A stretch of DNA of 64,000 bases, taken from Geomobilimonas luticola (lineage in GTDB: Bacteria > Desulfobacterota > Desulfuromonadia > Geobacterales > Geobacteraceae). This document shows positions 8,641 to 16,123 of this stretch, piece after piece. Made by a program: the position numbers and the translations under genes. The stretch lies in NCBI RefSeq assembly GCF_018476905.1, contig NZ_JAHCVK010000004.1, positions 156,297 to 220,296 on the forward strand, written 5' to 3'. The first letter of the stretch is position 1; the number at the start of each line of letters is the position of its first letter. The notes below the pieces were generated by a model. It was not told the origin of the DNA. It was given only the letters and a program-made list of their open reading frames with translations, and ran no database searches.

Positions 8641-9335
8641 GTTCGATTCTCAAGGCCCTGCAGAAACTCGAGCAGGAAAAATCCAGTCGCCGCCAGGGTG
8701 CTCCCGACGTTACCGTTGACATCGCCAAACCTACAACGGCTAAACGACGCTCTCCCTGGTTTATTCCTGCCGCCATGGCCGGCGTCACCCTACTGGCTGT
8801 CCTCATCACCTACGCCGCCATGGGAGGATTCTCCCGCACCAGACTGGCGCCAGTCGCCGTTGCTCCTCCTGCCGGCACTCTCCCGGGAAAGGTGACGCTG
8901 TCCCCCCCGGCAGCGGTCGCACCTGCGACGCCCCCCCCATCCCTCTCCACGCAGCTCCCGGTCAATCAGAAGCCCCAGAACAAAGGGGTGACACCTGACC
9001 TGACCAGGACCGTCGCCCCGAGATCCGCACCCCTTCCCCGGCAACAGGCCACCACGCCTCCCCAGCCCCCGGTCCAGGCTGCCCCCCCTGTCCCGGTAAA
9101 GGTGGAACCCGTATCCTCCCCCGCCGCTCCCCCTCTGCCGGCGCTGAAAGTAACCGGCATCGCCTGGCAGAAGGACAACTCGTCACGGCTGGCGATGGTA
9201 AATGGCGCAGCGGTGGCAGAAGGAGGGAGCGTGGGAGGTGCCCGGGTCGAGGAGATTTTCCCGGACCGGGTCCGCTTTACGGCAGGGAAGCAGAACTTCG
9301 AGGTTCCACTGGGAAAATCCTCCGCCGATCGGTGA
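8637..9335 (+). CDS. GspB/ExeB-like type II secretion partner
   Basis: A 232-aa protein beginning MSSILKALQKLEQEK, a signature start for GspB-type proteins. It has one membrane segment (about 42-62), a long Pro/Ala-rich periplasmic linker, and a C-terminal T2SSB domain (about 180-228, LKVTGIAWQKDNSSRLAMVN then GGARVEEIFPDRVRF). It overlaps gspA by 4 bp and probably forms a complex with it at the inner membrane, linking secretin assembly to peptidoglycan. The low-complexity linker is compositionally biased but in frame. Confidence 0.8.
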   Translation: MSSILKALQKLEQEKSSRRQGAPDVTVDIAKPTTAKRRSPWFIPAAMAGVTLLAVLITYAAMGGFSRTRLAPVAVAPPAGTLPGKVTLSPPAAVAPATPPPSLSTQLPVNQKPQNKGVTPDLTRTVAPRSAPLPRQQATTPPQPPVQAAPPVPVKVEPVSSPAAPPLPALKVTGIAWQKDNSSRLAMVNGAAVAEGGSVGGARVEEIFPDRVRFTAGKQNFEVPLGKSSADR

Positions 9336-9401
9336 TCCGCGGCCGGGCTCAATTTGCGTCCCCCCTCTCCGTACGTTACTATTGGGGGAGGAGGTTGCAT
9401 C

Positions 9402-10232
9402 ATGACCGGACGGGAATTCACCGCCTTTGCCCTGGCAGGGGAGATAGACCTGAACAGGCTTGCCGGCCAACTCGGAATCCACCGTCGCTACCGATGGGAA
9501 GAACCGCTCCTCCTCAACCCCGACACCCTCACACCGATTACGGCTGAACAGGGCCAGGGGCGGCAGGTCTACCTCTACTATTTCGGCGGCGTAGTGTTCA
9601 TTGATTGCCCCGACCAGGTCATGGCCGACTTTGCCCACCGGATGGGGAACACGGTAGAGGCATTCAAGACCTTTTCAGCCGGCAGATACCGGGAAACCTA
9701 CTCACTGCGCGTGGAAGCCCGGCGAGAACCTGTCGTCGCCAACAACTACGCCATCGTGCCCGTCTATGCACCGATATTCTCCGACCTCATTGCCTTCGTC
9801 ATCGCAAAGTCCGTCGCCCTTGAACGTATCGAGGAGAACGTGGACACGGTGCTCGATGAGGTCGAGGGGCTCATTGCCCTTCTCGACAAGGGGAAGGTCG
9901 GCATCCCCGACCGGCGCCTTGCCAAACTCGCCTCCACCATCCTCAACTTCAAGTACCGCTCCATCTCCCACGTTATGATCCTCGACAAGCCCGACATAAC
10001 CTGGGAAGATCCTGCCTCCGAACGTCTCTACCTGACCATGGCCAATCAGTTCGAGCTTTCCCAGCGCTACCAGGAGATAAAACACAAGTCCGATACGCTT
10101 CTCGATATCACGGAGGTTTTCTCAAGCCTCTCCCATGCGCGGCGCGCCGCCCGCCTGGAGTGGATTATCATTATTCTCATCTTCATCGAGATCGTGATTT
10201 ATGTTTTCGATATTGTCCGCAAGGGAGGATGA
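9402..10232 (+). CDS. RMD1/DUF155 family protein
   Basis: A 276-aa protein of the RMD1/SIF2 (DUF155) family, known from fungal mitochondria and scattered bacteria. Visible marks are the FGGVVFIDCPDQVMADF core, the EARREPVVANNYAIVPVYAP segment, and a C-terminal hydrophobic tail (about 250-270, LEWIIIILIFIEIVIYVFDI) that probably anchors it in the membrane. The ATG at 9402 is chosen because GGGAGGAGG sits just upstream. Its biochemical role is not established; in yeast, Rmd1-type proteins are linked to mitochondrial function. It converges with the ppx gene. Confidence 0.75.
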   Translation: MTGREFTAFALAGEIDLNRLAGQLGIHRRYRWEEPLLLNPDTLTPITAEQGQGRQVYLYYFGGVVFIDCPDQVMADFAHRMGNTVEAFKTFSAGRYRETYSLRVEARREPVVANNYAIVPVYAPIFSDLIAFVIAKSVALERIEENVDTVLDEVEGLIALLDKGKVGIPDRRLAKLASTILNFKYRSISHVMILDKPDITWEDPASERLYLTMANQFELSQRYQEIKHKSDTLLDITEVFSSLSHARRAARLEWIIIILIFIEIVIYVFDIVRKGG

Positions 10233-10256
10233 TGCCGGAGATTTCCCGACGGCAGG

Positions 10257-11810
10257 TCAGGAGATGGCAGGAGAAGCGGCAGGGGTAGGGGTCAGCTGAA
10301 GTTTCCGCTCGAAGGCAGCTTCCATCAGGTCTCCCTTCAGCTTGCCGCCGAACAGTTCCACCGAAAGGTCTTCAGCCCCGGCCAGACGGAGGGTGAGTAC
10401 CGACGGCGAAAGCGAGCATTCCACCCCCTGAACGAAAGAGTTGCGGCGGCGGTCGAGACCATCGGCAAGACGGAGGATGCCGCCAAGGCGGTTTACCAGC
10501 CGCTGATCGGGCGGGGCAAGACGGGCAAAGCTCTCGTGCTTCTTTTTCGGCAGGGACTTGCGGTGGTAACGGGCGATGTTGGCGATCAGTTCCATCTCCC
10601 GCGGCGTGAAACCGAACAGGTCGGCGTGACGGATCAGGTGGTAGGAATGCTTGTGGTGTCGGGAATAACTGATGAAATAGCCGATGTCATGGAGCAGGGC
10701 GGCACTCTCCAGGAGCTGTCGCTCCCGTTTCCCCAGCCTGAAGTGGTCCGCCAGGGGATCGAATATCTGCAGCGCCAGTCGTGCCACGTGACTGGAATGC
10801 TCCTCGTCGAAATGGCAGGAGCGGGCAAAATCGAGTACCGACTGCCGCCAGCTTCGCGCCCGTGGCGACCCCGGCAGCAGACGGTGCTTTTTCAGGCTGC
10901 GGAGGATGAGCCCCTCCCGGATACCCCGCTCGTTGACCTTGAGCAGGTTGGCGCCGACGAAATCCATCAGTTCGTCCACCGCAACCACGCCTGCCACGAT
11001 GATGTCGGCCCGGTCCGGATTCAGGCCGGGCACCCCCCGCCGCCCCTTCAGATCCCTGCGCAGTAGCATGGCAAGAAGGTGCACCACTTCGGAACGGAGC
11101 ACCTCGTAGCCATGGATCGAACCATACCCCTCCTTGCGCATGGCCATGACCATGGCGGCAATGGCGGTCATGGTTCCCCCCGAGCCGAGGATCGTGTTGA
11201 GCGCAACCTCTTCTCCGTAAAAGGCTTCCTTGAGGGCCTTGCGGACATGCTTGCGCAGTTTCGCGTAATCACCGCGGCTGACCGGGTCGGATCCTATGAA
11301 CCTCTCCGTCAGGACAACCGCCCCCAGCTCCAGGGAATAGATCTCCTCGATGTGGGCGCCGAGGGCCGTGACGATTTCCAGGCTGCCGCCCCCGATGTCG
11401 ACCATCGCATAACGCATCCCTTCCATGTCGAAGTTGTTCTGGGCGGAAAGGACCGCCAGTTCGGCCTCTTCGTCCCCACCGATTACGGTGACGTCGATGC
11501 CGATGTCGTTCCTGATGGCGTCGACGAACGCAACCCCGTTTACTGCCTTGCGCACCGCACTGGTTGCGACCGCTTCCACGTTTTTCACCCTGTAGCCGTC
11601 AAATATTTTCTTCATCCGGGAAAGGCCGTCCATCGCCCGCTGCCAGGCGGCAGGCGCAATCGCACCGGTCCTGGCAAACCCCTCCCCCAGGCGCACGGTC
11701 GCTTTCTCGTCGTCAAGAATTCTGAAGGTACCGGTCGCATCCACCTCCACCACGATGGAGCGTATGGAGTTGGTTCCGATGTCGATGGCAGCCAGCCGGT
11801 TTCCTTTCAC
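10257..11810 (-). CDS. Ppx/GppA-family phosphatase with HD-type C-terminus
   Basis: A 517-aa protein. The N-terminal two-thirds fits the actin-like Ppx/GppA phosphatase fold (AAIDIGTNSIRSIVVEV start, VDIGGGSLEIVT, and GSGGTMTAIAAM). Residues about 330-500 contain an HD-like region (LLHDIGYFISYSRHHKHSYH) as in long exopolyphosphatases. Expected activity is hydrolysis of inorganic polyphosphate and/or pppGpp. It starts with GTG overlapping the TGA of the CHAD gene (GTGA), so translation is coupled. It is the last gene of a seven-gene cluster. Polyphosphate versus (p)ppGpp preference cannot be decided from sequence. Confidence 0.88.
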   Translation of the reverse strand: MKGNRLAAIDIGTNSIRSIVVEVDATGTFRILDDEKATVRLGEGFARTGAIAPAAWQRAMDGLSRMKKIFDGYRVKNVEAVATSAVRKAVNGVAFVDAIRNDIGIDVTVIGGDEEAELAVLSAQNNFDMEGMRYAMVDIGGGSLEIVTALGAHIEEIYSLELGAVVLTERFIGSDPVSRGDYAKLRKHVRKALKEAFYGEEVALNTILGSGGTMTAIAAMVMAMRKEGYGSIHGYEVLRSEVVHLLAMLLRRDLKGRRGVPGLNPDRADIIVAGVVAVDELMDFVGANLLKVNERGIREGLILRSLKKHRLLPGSPRARSWRQSVLDFARSCHFDEEHSSHVARLALQIFDPLADHFRLGKRERQLLESAALLHDIGYFISYSRHHKHSYHLIRHADLFGFTPREMELIANIARYHRKSLPKKKHESFARLAPPDQRLVNRLGGILRLADGLDRRRNSFVQGVECSLSPSVLTLRLAGAEDLSVELFGGKLKGDLMEAAFERKLQLTPTPAASPAIS

Positions 11811-12697
11811 AGCGCGCTCCTTACCCGTTCACCGATGCCGTTTAGGGGTTTGTCTTTCAGGAGAACCAGAAATTCCCCATGCAGTTCACGCCGTTCCCGG
11901 GCAATCGATTCCAGCACGATTCGCTCCGCCGAAGGGAGAAAACCCGCTTTCCGCACCAGCCCGGCGAACACATCCCGGTCGTGCATCCGACCAAGCAGGT
12001 CCTGGTAGCACTTCAGAACATCGATGTTTTCCTGAGATCCCCTGGTGACCGGAAAGGACAGAATCTCCAGCCGGTAGCGAAAGTGCTTGATTGCAATCCG
12101 CAGCTTGTGCTGGACAGCGATACCGGCTTCATCGCGCGCTTCCGGCACCAGGTCCAGCACCAGCGACAGCCGCTCCTCGATGGCCTGCCGGGCAAAGGAA
12201 CCGATCGAGGAGAAGGGGTTCACCGCTTCGGATGGCAGGGAAAAGAGGCGGGGGGTACCGAGCGTTTTCCGGAAATTGTCGCGGACAACCCTGATTGACA
12301 ATGATTCCAACGCCAACGTCAGATGCCGTGCCCCCTGATCCCGTTCCTTGCGCAGACCGGTGATGAGGGTGTCAAGGGAGGCGGCTTCCGGAACGCCCAG
12401 CCGTTCGACGAGGCAGCCGAAATAGAGGAGCGCCTCGTCAGCATTGCGCATCTCCCCCAGAAGCCGGGTTACCCCCTTCACCCGGCGGATGACACGGGCA
12501 AGGGGACTGGCGGGGTAGCAGGGGGCGAAAAGCGCCAATCCCTCCCGCAGACGCCGGGAGGCTACCCGCAGGTCATGGATCGGCTCCGCCTCGCCCCCCT
12601 CCAGAACCTGCTGCCAGCAGTGAAAAAACTCCTTCAATCGCAGGTGCAGGAGCGCACGGGCGGCAAGCCAGAGGGGCGTGTCGGCGCCGATCGTCAT
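11807..12697 (-). CDS. CHAD domain protein
   Basis: A protein of about 296 aa consisting of a CHAD domain, an all-alpha fold with conserved basic residues that binds polyphosphate. Visible are HDLRVASRRLREGLALF near residue 45 and LRIAIKHFRYRLEIL near 195, plus many Arg/Lys. The ATG at 12697 follows the stop of the upstream gene by 4 bp; an in-frame TTG seven codons earlier is possible. It is directly upstream of ppx/gppA and downstream of the kinase-like genes, supporting a polyphosphate-related role. CHAD proteins have been found on polyphosphate/PHB granules. Confidence 0.85.
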   Translation of the reverse strand: MTIGADTPLWLAARALLHLRLKEFFHCWQQVLEGGEAEPIHDLRVASRRLREGLALFAPCYPASPLARVIRRVKGVTRLLGEMRNADEALLYFGCLVERLGVPEAASLDTLITGLRKERDQGARHLTLALESLSIRVVRDNFRKTLGTPRLFSLPSEAVNPFSSIGSFARQAIEERLSLVLDLVPEARDEAGIAVQHKLRIAIKHFRYRLEILSFPVTRGSQENIDVLKCYQDLLGRMHDRDVFAGLVRKAGFLPSAERIVLESIARERRELHGEFLVLLKDKPLNGIGERVRSAL

Positions 12698-12701
12698 AAG
12701 G

Positions 12702-13121
12702 CTACCCGGTGTCTTCAAGGGAATGGGATACCGGCACCGCCACTTTCCCGGACTTCCGGAGTACCGGCAACTTCACCTTATCCTGGGCGTCGGTCAGGGC
12801 ATCCATGAGTTCGCCGATGAGCCGGTCCACATCCTTTACGTCCTTAAGGCGCCCCTTGGCAGGCTTTACCTTGAGATGTCGCACCATGCGCAGCCATGCA
12901 GGCGCATCCGCCTTGACCCGGCCGGCAGGGAGCGCCGTAAGGTAGGCGATGAGAGTTTCGATCTCACCTTCCCGGCGCAGGATGAAGCTCTCGCCTATAT
13001 CACGCACCAGGCGCCTCAACTGCCTGAGCTCCGCGGTCAATTCCGCCTGAAGGTCCTTGCCGTTAGCCCCTTTGCCGCGTTTACCGGTATCCTTTCGTCC
13101 CTTCCCTTCCTTGCCGAGCAT
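12702..13121 (-). CDS. Conserved hypothetical basic/alpha-helical protein
   Basis: A 139-aa protein I do not recognise. The N-terminus is very Lys/Gly-rich (KEGKGRKDTGKRGKGANGK), followed by a helical, charged region with ELRQLRRLVRDIGESFILRR. No signal peptide, membrane segment or catalytic motif is visible. It is packed between the kinase-like gene (2-bp gap) and the CHAD gene, so a role in the same process is likely. The basic N-terminus could bind a polyanion such as polyphosphate or nucleic acid; that is speculation. Confidence 0.6.
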   Translation of the reverse strand: MLGKEGKGRKDTGKRGKGANGKDLQAELTAELRQLRRLVRDIGESFILRREGEIETLIAYLTALPAGRVKADAPAWLRMVRHLKVKPAKGRLKDVKDVDRLIGELMDALTDAQDKVKLPVLRKSGKVAVPVSHSLEDTG

Positions 13122-13123
13122 CC

Positions 13124-13804
13124 CTAGACCTCCAGTTTCTGTTCGACGAGAGAGGTTATTTCCCTCCCGACGGACCGGATGGAAAGGTTGCCGCTTACCA
13201 CATGGAAGGAGTACTCCTCCTGCATCAGGGCGAATTCCTTCTGGATCAGGCGCTGGTAGCGGATGAAGCTGTCGAAGATGTCCCGGGAAAGCCCCAGGTC
13301 CATCCCCGCCTCCCAGTAGTCGAGGGTGGGGTTTTTGCGAAAATTCCGCTCCACCAGCTGGGCCGGGCTGACCCGCAGATAGATGACCAGGTCAGGGACG
13401 GGGGCAATGCCATAGAGAGACTGCACCCATTCCCGGTCGGCACCCCGGACGACGTCACGGGCCATGAGGGTATAGATGTAGCGGTCGGCAAGGACGATGA
13501 AACCGGCCCGGAGAGCCGGCATGATGCGATTTTCAAGCTGGTCGGCGAAATCGGTGGCATAGAAGAGGCTCCGGGTGATCTCGCTCAGGACATTCCCCTG
13601 CTTGGCTTCCTGCAGTTCCTCCGATACGAGGGTGGAGCGCCGGAGTCCCATGTTGACCGTGGCATGCCCCTTCCCTTCCAGGTAATCCCGCAGAAGATCG
13701 ATCTGGGTGGAACGCCCCGACCCGTCCGCCCCCTCGATCACCACCAGCTTGCCGACCAGTTCTTCCGCTCGCACGCCCGGTATGCCTTCGCCGTAAAATC
13801 TCAT
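13124..13804 (-). CDS. Thymidylate-kinase-like protein, altered Walker A
   Basis: A 226-aa P-loop protein of the thymidylate kinase superfamily. The Walker A reads GADGSGRST at about 25-33, with Arg31 (codon CGT) in place of the invariant Lys. The DRY motif is at 107-109 (LADRYIYTLMARD). The usual REPGGT substrate motif is absent. A YWEAGMDLGL segment near 163-172 is shared with the next paralogue. The ATG at 13804 follows an AGAGGTG box. The Lys-to-Arg change suggests weakened or altered phosphotransfer, perhaps a regulatory partner of the intact paralogue; that is inference. It is unlikely to be the housekeeping Tmk. Confidence 0.8.
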   Translation of the reverse strand: MRFYGEGIPGVRAEELVGKLVVIEGADGSGRSTQIDLLRDYLEGKGHATVNMGLRRSTLVSEELQEAKQGNVLSEITRSLFYATDFADQLENRIMPALRAGFIVLADRYIYTLMARDVVRGADREWVQSLYGIAPVPDLVIYLRVSPAQLVERNFRKNPTLDYWEAGMDLGLSRDIFDSFIRYQRLIQKEFALMQEEYSFHVVSGNLSIRSVGREITSLVEQKLEV

Positions 13805-13829
13805 AACACCTCTGCACTGGCAGGTTTTG

Positions 13830-14516
13830 TCATCGCACGGTCTTCCAGCGGTAGCGGGGGAGGTCAATGGCCTGACTTACCATATCCCGAACCACCGCCT
13901 GTTGAGTCTCGATGGTGGCCGAACCGTCGATGACCCGAAAACCGAACTCATCCTTCATGGCCAGATATTCGCGATAAATCCGCTCCTGAAAAAGACGGAA
14001 GCTTTCGTAAGGGTCGTTCGCAAGCCCCAGATCCATCCCCGCTTCGTGGAATTTGAGCTGGGGGCGGCCGGAAAGGATGCGTGACAGGGCAACCTGAAGG
14101 GGGGTATTGAAAAAGAACGTGATATCCGGCCGGCGGGCAAAGCCATAGAGGTTATGCAGCCAGGGGCGCGCACAGCCGCGCACCGCATCCCGGGCGAAGG
14201 CGGTAAAGATGTAACGGTCGCAGAGGACCAGATACCCGGCCTTGAGGAGCGGCAGAATCTGCCGCTCGTAGCGGTCGGCAAAATCGGTGCAGTGGATGAG
14301 GCTGAAGGTGGTAGGGGTGAGGAGCTGTCGCTTCTTCCCCTTGCTGGTGGCCTTCTTGACGATAACCGATGAGTTCCATTCGGTGAAGAACACCTTGGCG
14401 CCGCTCATCTCCAGCCAGCGCTTGAGGAGATATATCTGGGTAGACTTGCCGGAGCCGTCGAGCCCTTCCACCGCGATCAGCCTGCCGGGGAGTTCGGTAG
14501 TGAGACTTGATTTCAT
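13830..14516 (-). CDS. Thymidylate-kinase-like protein, intact Walker A
   Basis: A 228-aa paralogue of its downstream neighbour. The Walker A GLDGSGKST (18-26) is canonical with Lys24, and DRY is at 100-102. The two share TDFAD, AGxxVLxDRYIxTxxARDxVRG and EAGMDLGL. The thymidylate-kinase REPGGT motif is missing (TEWNSSVIVKK is found instead), so the acceptor may not be dTMP. The start abuts the stop of the HhH gene. Presence in a Ppx/CHAD/SixA cluster suggests phosphate transfer linked to polyphosphate or to a protein partner, but no substrate can be assigned from sequence. Confidence 0.8.
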   Translation of the reverse strand: MKSSLTTELPGRLIAVEGLDGSGKSTQIYLLKRWLEMSGAKVFFTEWNSSVIVKKATSKGKKRQLLTPTTFSLIHCTDFADRYERQILPLLKAGYLVLCDRYIFTAFARDAVRGCARPWLHNLYGFARRPDITFFFNTPLQVALSRILSGRPQLKFHEAGMDLGLANDPYESFRLFQERIYREYLAMKDEFGFRVIDGSATIETQQAVVRDMVSQAIDLPRYRWKTVR

Positions 14517-15044
14517 CTAGGCGAACACCTTCCGGAGAGATTTGCGGGCTTTTTTCAGCCCCCTTCCCACATCCTTGAAACGGGCATCGGTTAGTTCGAG
14601 GAGGCGCTTTTCCGCTCGCACAAGCCCCTTCCCGGCTTTTTTCACCCGCTTCCCCAGCTTCTGCTCGACCTTTTCCAGAGACGCCAGCGCCTTGAAGAGC
14701 TCCTTCTCCACTTTCCGCCCTGCCTTGCCGGTGAGTTCGGCCTGGAAACGCTCCTTGAGCTGAAGGGGCATATCCTGCAAGCGCTTCTTGAGAAGTGCGG
14801 CACTCTTTTTCAACTCTTCCACCTTCTCTCTCCGGTCGCCATCAGCCGTCCCTGCAAGCGCTTCCGCCTGGGAGATGATGGACGGTATACTCCGGGGGTT
14901 GATCCCACGGATCTGTGCCAGTCCCGCAGTGCCGGCAGCAGCTATCTTGGCGAAGGTATCCAGTCCTGCCGCAGCAAGACGGGCTGACAGCACCTCTCCC
15001 ACCCCCTTCAGTTTCTGCAGTTCCTTTTCCCGTTTTCCCGACAT
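14517..15044 (-). CDS. Helix-hairpin-helix plus coiled-coil protein
   Basis: A 175-aa basic protein. Residues about 8-45 look like a helix-hairpin-helix module (LKGVGEVLSARLAAAGLDTF), often a non-specific nucleic-acid contact. The remainder is long amphipathic helix rich in Lys/Arg/Glu (KVEKELFKALASLEKVEQKL), probably coiled coil. The ATG at 15044 is chosen over an upstream in-frame codon because GGAAAGGAACC precedes it. It sits between sixA and the kinase-like pair in a tightly packed operon. Possible roles are a scaffold or nucleoid/granule-binding protein; no enzymatic motif is seen. Confidence 0.65.
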   Translation of the reverse strand: MSGKREKELQKLKGVGEVLSARLAAAGLDTFAKIAAAGTAGLAQIRGINPRSIPSIISQAEALAGTADGDRREKVEELKKSAALLKKRLQDMPLQLKERFQAELTGKAGRKVEKELFKALASLEKVEQKLGKRVKKAGKGLVRAEKRLLELTDARFKDVGRGLKKARKSLRKVFA

Positions 15045-15076
15045 AGCTGGTTCCTTTCCTGTCTCTGTAGAGTTTC

Positions 15077-15568
15077 TCACGGCAGCTCTTTACTCACCTT
15101 GTTGCCGGCGATCAGCCAGCGAAACCGGGCCGATGCCGCCCCGTTCCGAATGTCGAGTTTCAGCGACAGCACCGCCCCCTTCTTCAGATGCACCGCGTCA
15201 CCGGTTCCCAGCAGCTGTGCCGCCAGTATCCCCAGGTCGGGCTCGTGTCCCACCAGCACCAGCTCCCGGCAATCACCCATGCGCTCCATAATCTTCCGGA
15301 ATCCCCCCAGGTCAAAACCGGGGGACAGCTCCCCGGCCACCTCGACTGGCCCCTGGTACGCAAGTACCTGTGCCAGAATCTCGGCAGTCTGAACCGCCCG
15401 GACCAGCGGGCTGACAAGAATGCAGTCGGGGGCAAGCCCCTGCTTTCCCGCTTTGGTAGATATTGTGCGGAACGATTCGCGACCGGCCGAAGTGAGATAG
15501 CGCCAGGAGTCATCCAGCTGCGATGTACGCTCCACCGCCTCCCCATGTCGAACCAGACAGAGCTTCAC
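15077..15568 (-). CDS. sixA: SixA-type phosphohistidine phosphatase
   Basis: A histidine-phosphatase-family protein of about 163 aa. The catalytic RHGEA motif follows KLCLV at the N-terminus, SPLVRAVQTAEIL lies mid-protein, and GHEPDLG supplies the second active-site His. These fit SixA, which removes phosphate from histidine phosphotransfer domains. GGAGTG lies six bases before the GTG at 15568, which I prefer; a GTG three codons upstream is possible. It is the first gene of the Ppx-CHAD cluster. SixA-like phosphatases are often encoded beside CHAD genes. Confidence 0.85.
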   Translation of the reverse strand: MKLCLVRHGEAVERTSQLDDSWRYLTSAGRESFRTISTKAGKQGLAPDCILVSPLVRAVQTAEILAQVLAYQGPVEVAGELSPGFDLGGFRKIMERMGDCRELVLVGHEPDLGILAAQLLGTGDAVHLKKGAVLSLKLDIRNGAASARFRWLIAGNKVSKELP

Positions 15569-15775
15569 GGCAGTCACTCCCGTCGTTGAACCGTGTACCG
15601 TAAAAAACAGTTAACCAGAAAACGGAGGGAATTCAATGTGATTTCGTGGAAAGACGGCCAATCAGCGCAGTTTTTACCTGTTTGTAACATTTCAAGGCGC
15701 CACCATGCCGGCTCCGCAGGGTATCGGGTGCTGAATCATTGACAGCAGCGGTGGATTGTGTGGTATTCTGACCGC

Positions 15776-16078
15776 ATGCACACACCAGACACCGACACTG
15801 AAGAGTGGGAAGCCCTCTGCACCCATTGCGGACTCTGCTGCTTCGAAAAGCTGGAGAACGAACGGGGCACCGTATTCTTCACCCAGACCCCCTGCCGCTA
15901 CCTGGACGTTGTCACCCGCCAGTGCCGCATTTACTCCCGCCGCTTCGCCATCAATCCGGACTGCATCCAGCTGACCCCCGAGCTGGTGGAAAAGCTCCAC
16001 TGGCTCCATGACGAATGCGGTTACCGGAAGGCTCTCGGTCTGAGTCGTACGAACCGGCAACAACGGCGCAAATCCTGA
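15776..16078 (+). CDS. YkgJ-type cysteine-cluster protein
   Basis: A 100-aa protein with the cysteine pattern of the YkgJ/UPF0260 family: CTHCGLCCFEKLENERG near residue 14, CRYLD and QCRIYSRR mid-protein, and a C-terminal ECGYRKALG. These cysteines probably bind zinc or an Fe-S cluster; the function is not established. I start at the ATG at 15776; a GTG at 15758 is in frame. A TTGACA about 35 bp upstream may be part of its promoter, giving a very short leader. Confidence 0.75.
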   Translation: MHTPDTDTEEWEALCTHCGLCCFEKLENERGTVFFTQTPCRYLDVVTRQCRIYSRRFAINPDCIQLTPELVEKLHWLHDECGYRKALGLSRTNRQQRRKS

Positions 16079-16123
16079 CCTTCATCCCCTTAATCAGCAC
16101 AACCCAAGGAGCACCGACAAACC

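Noticed and set aside
8850..9120. Frameshift or sequence error in the Pro/Ala-rich part of the GspB-like gene
   Set aside because: The frame stays open into a clear C-terminal T2SSB domain; low-complexity linkers are normal in this family.
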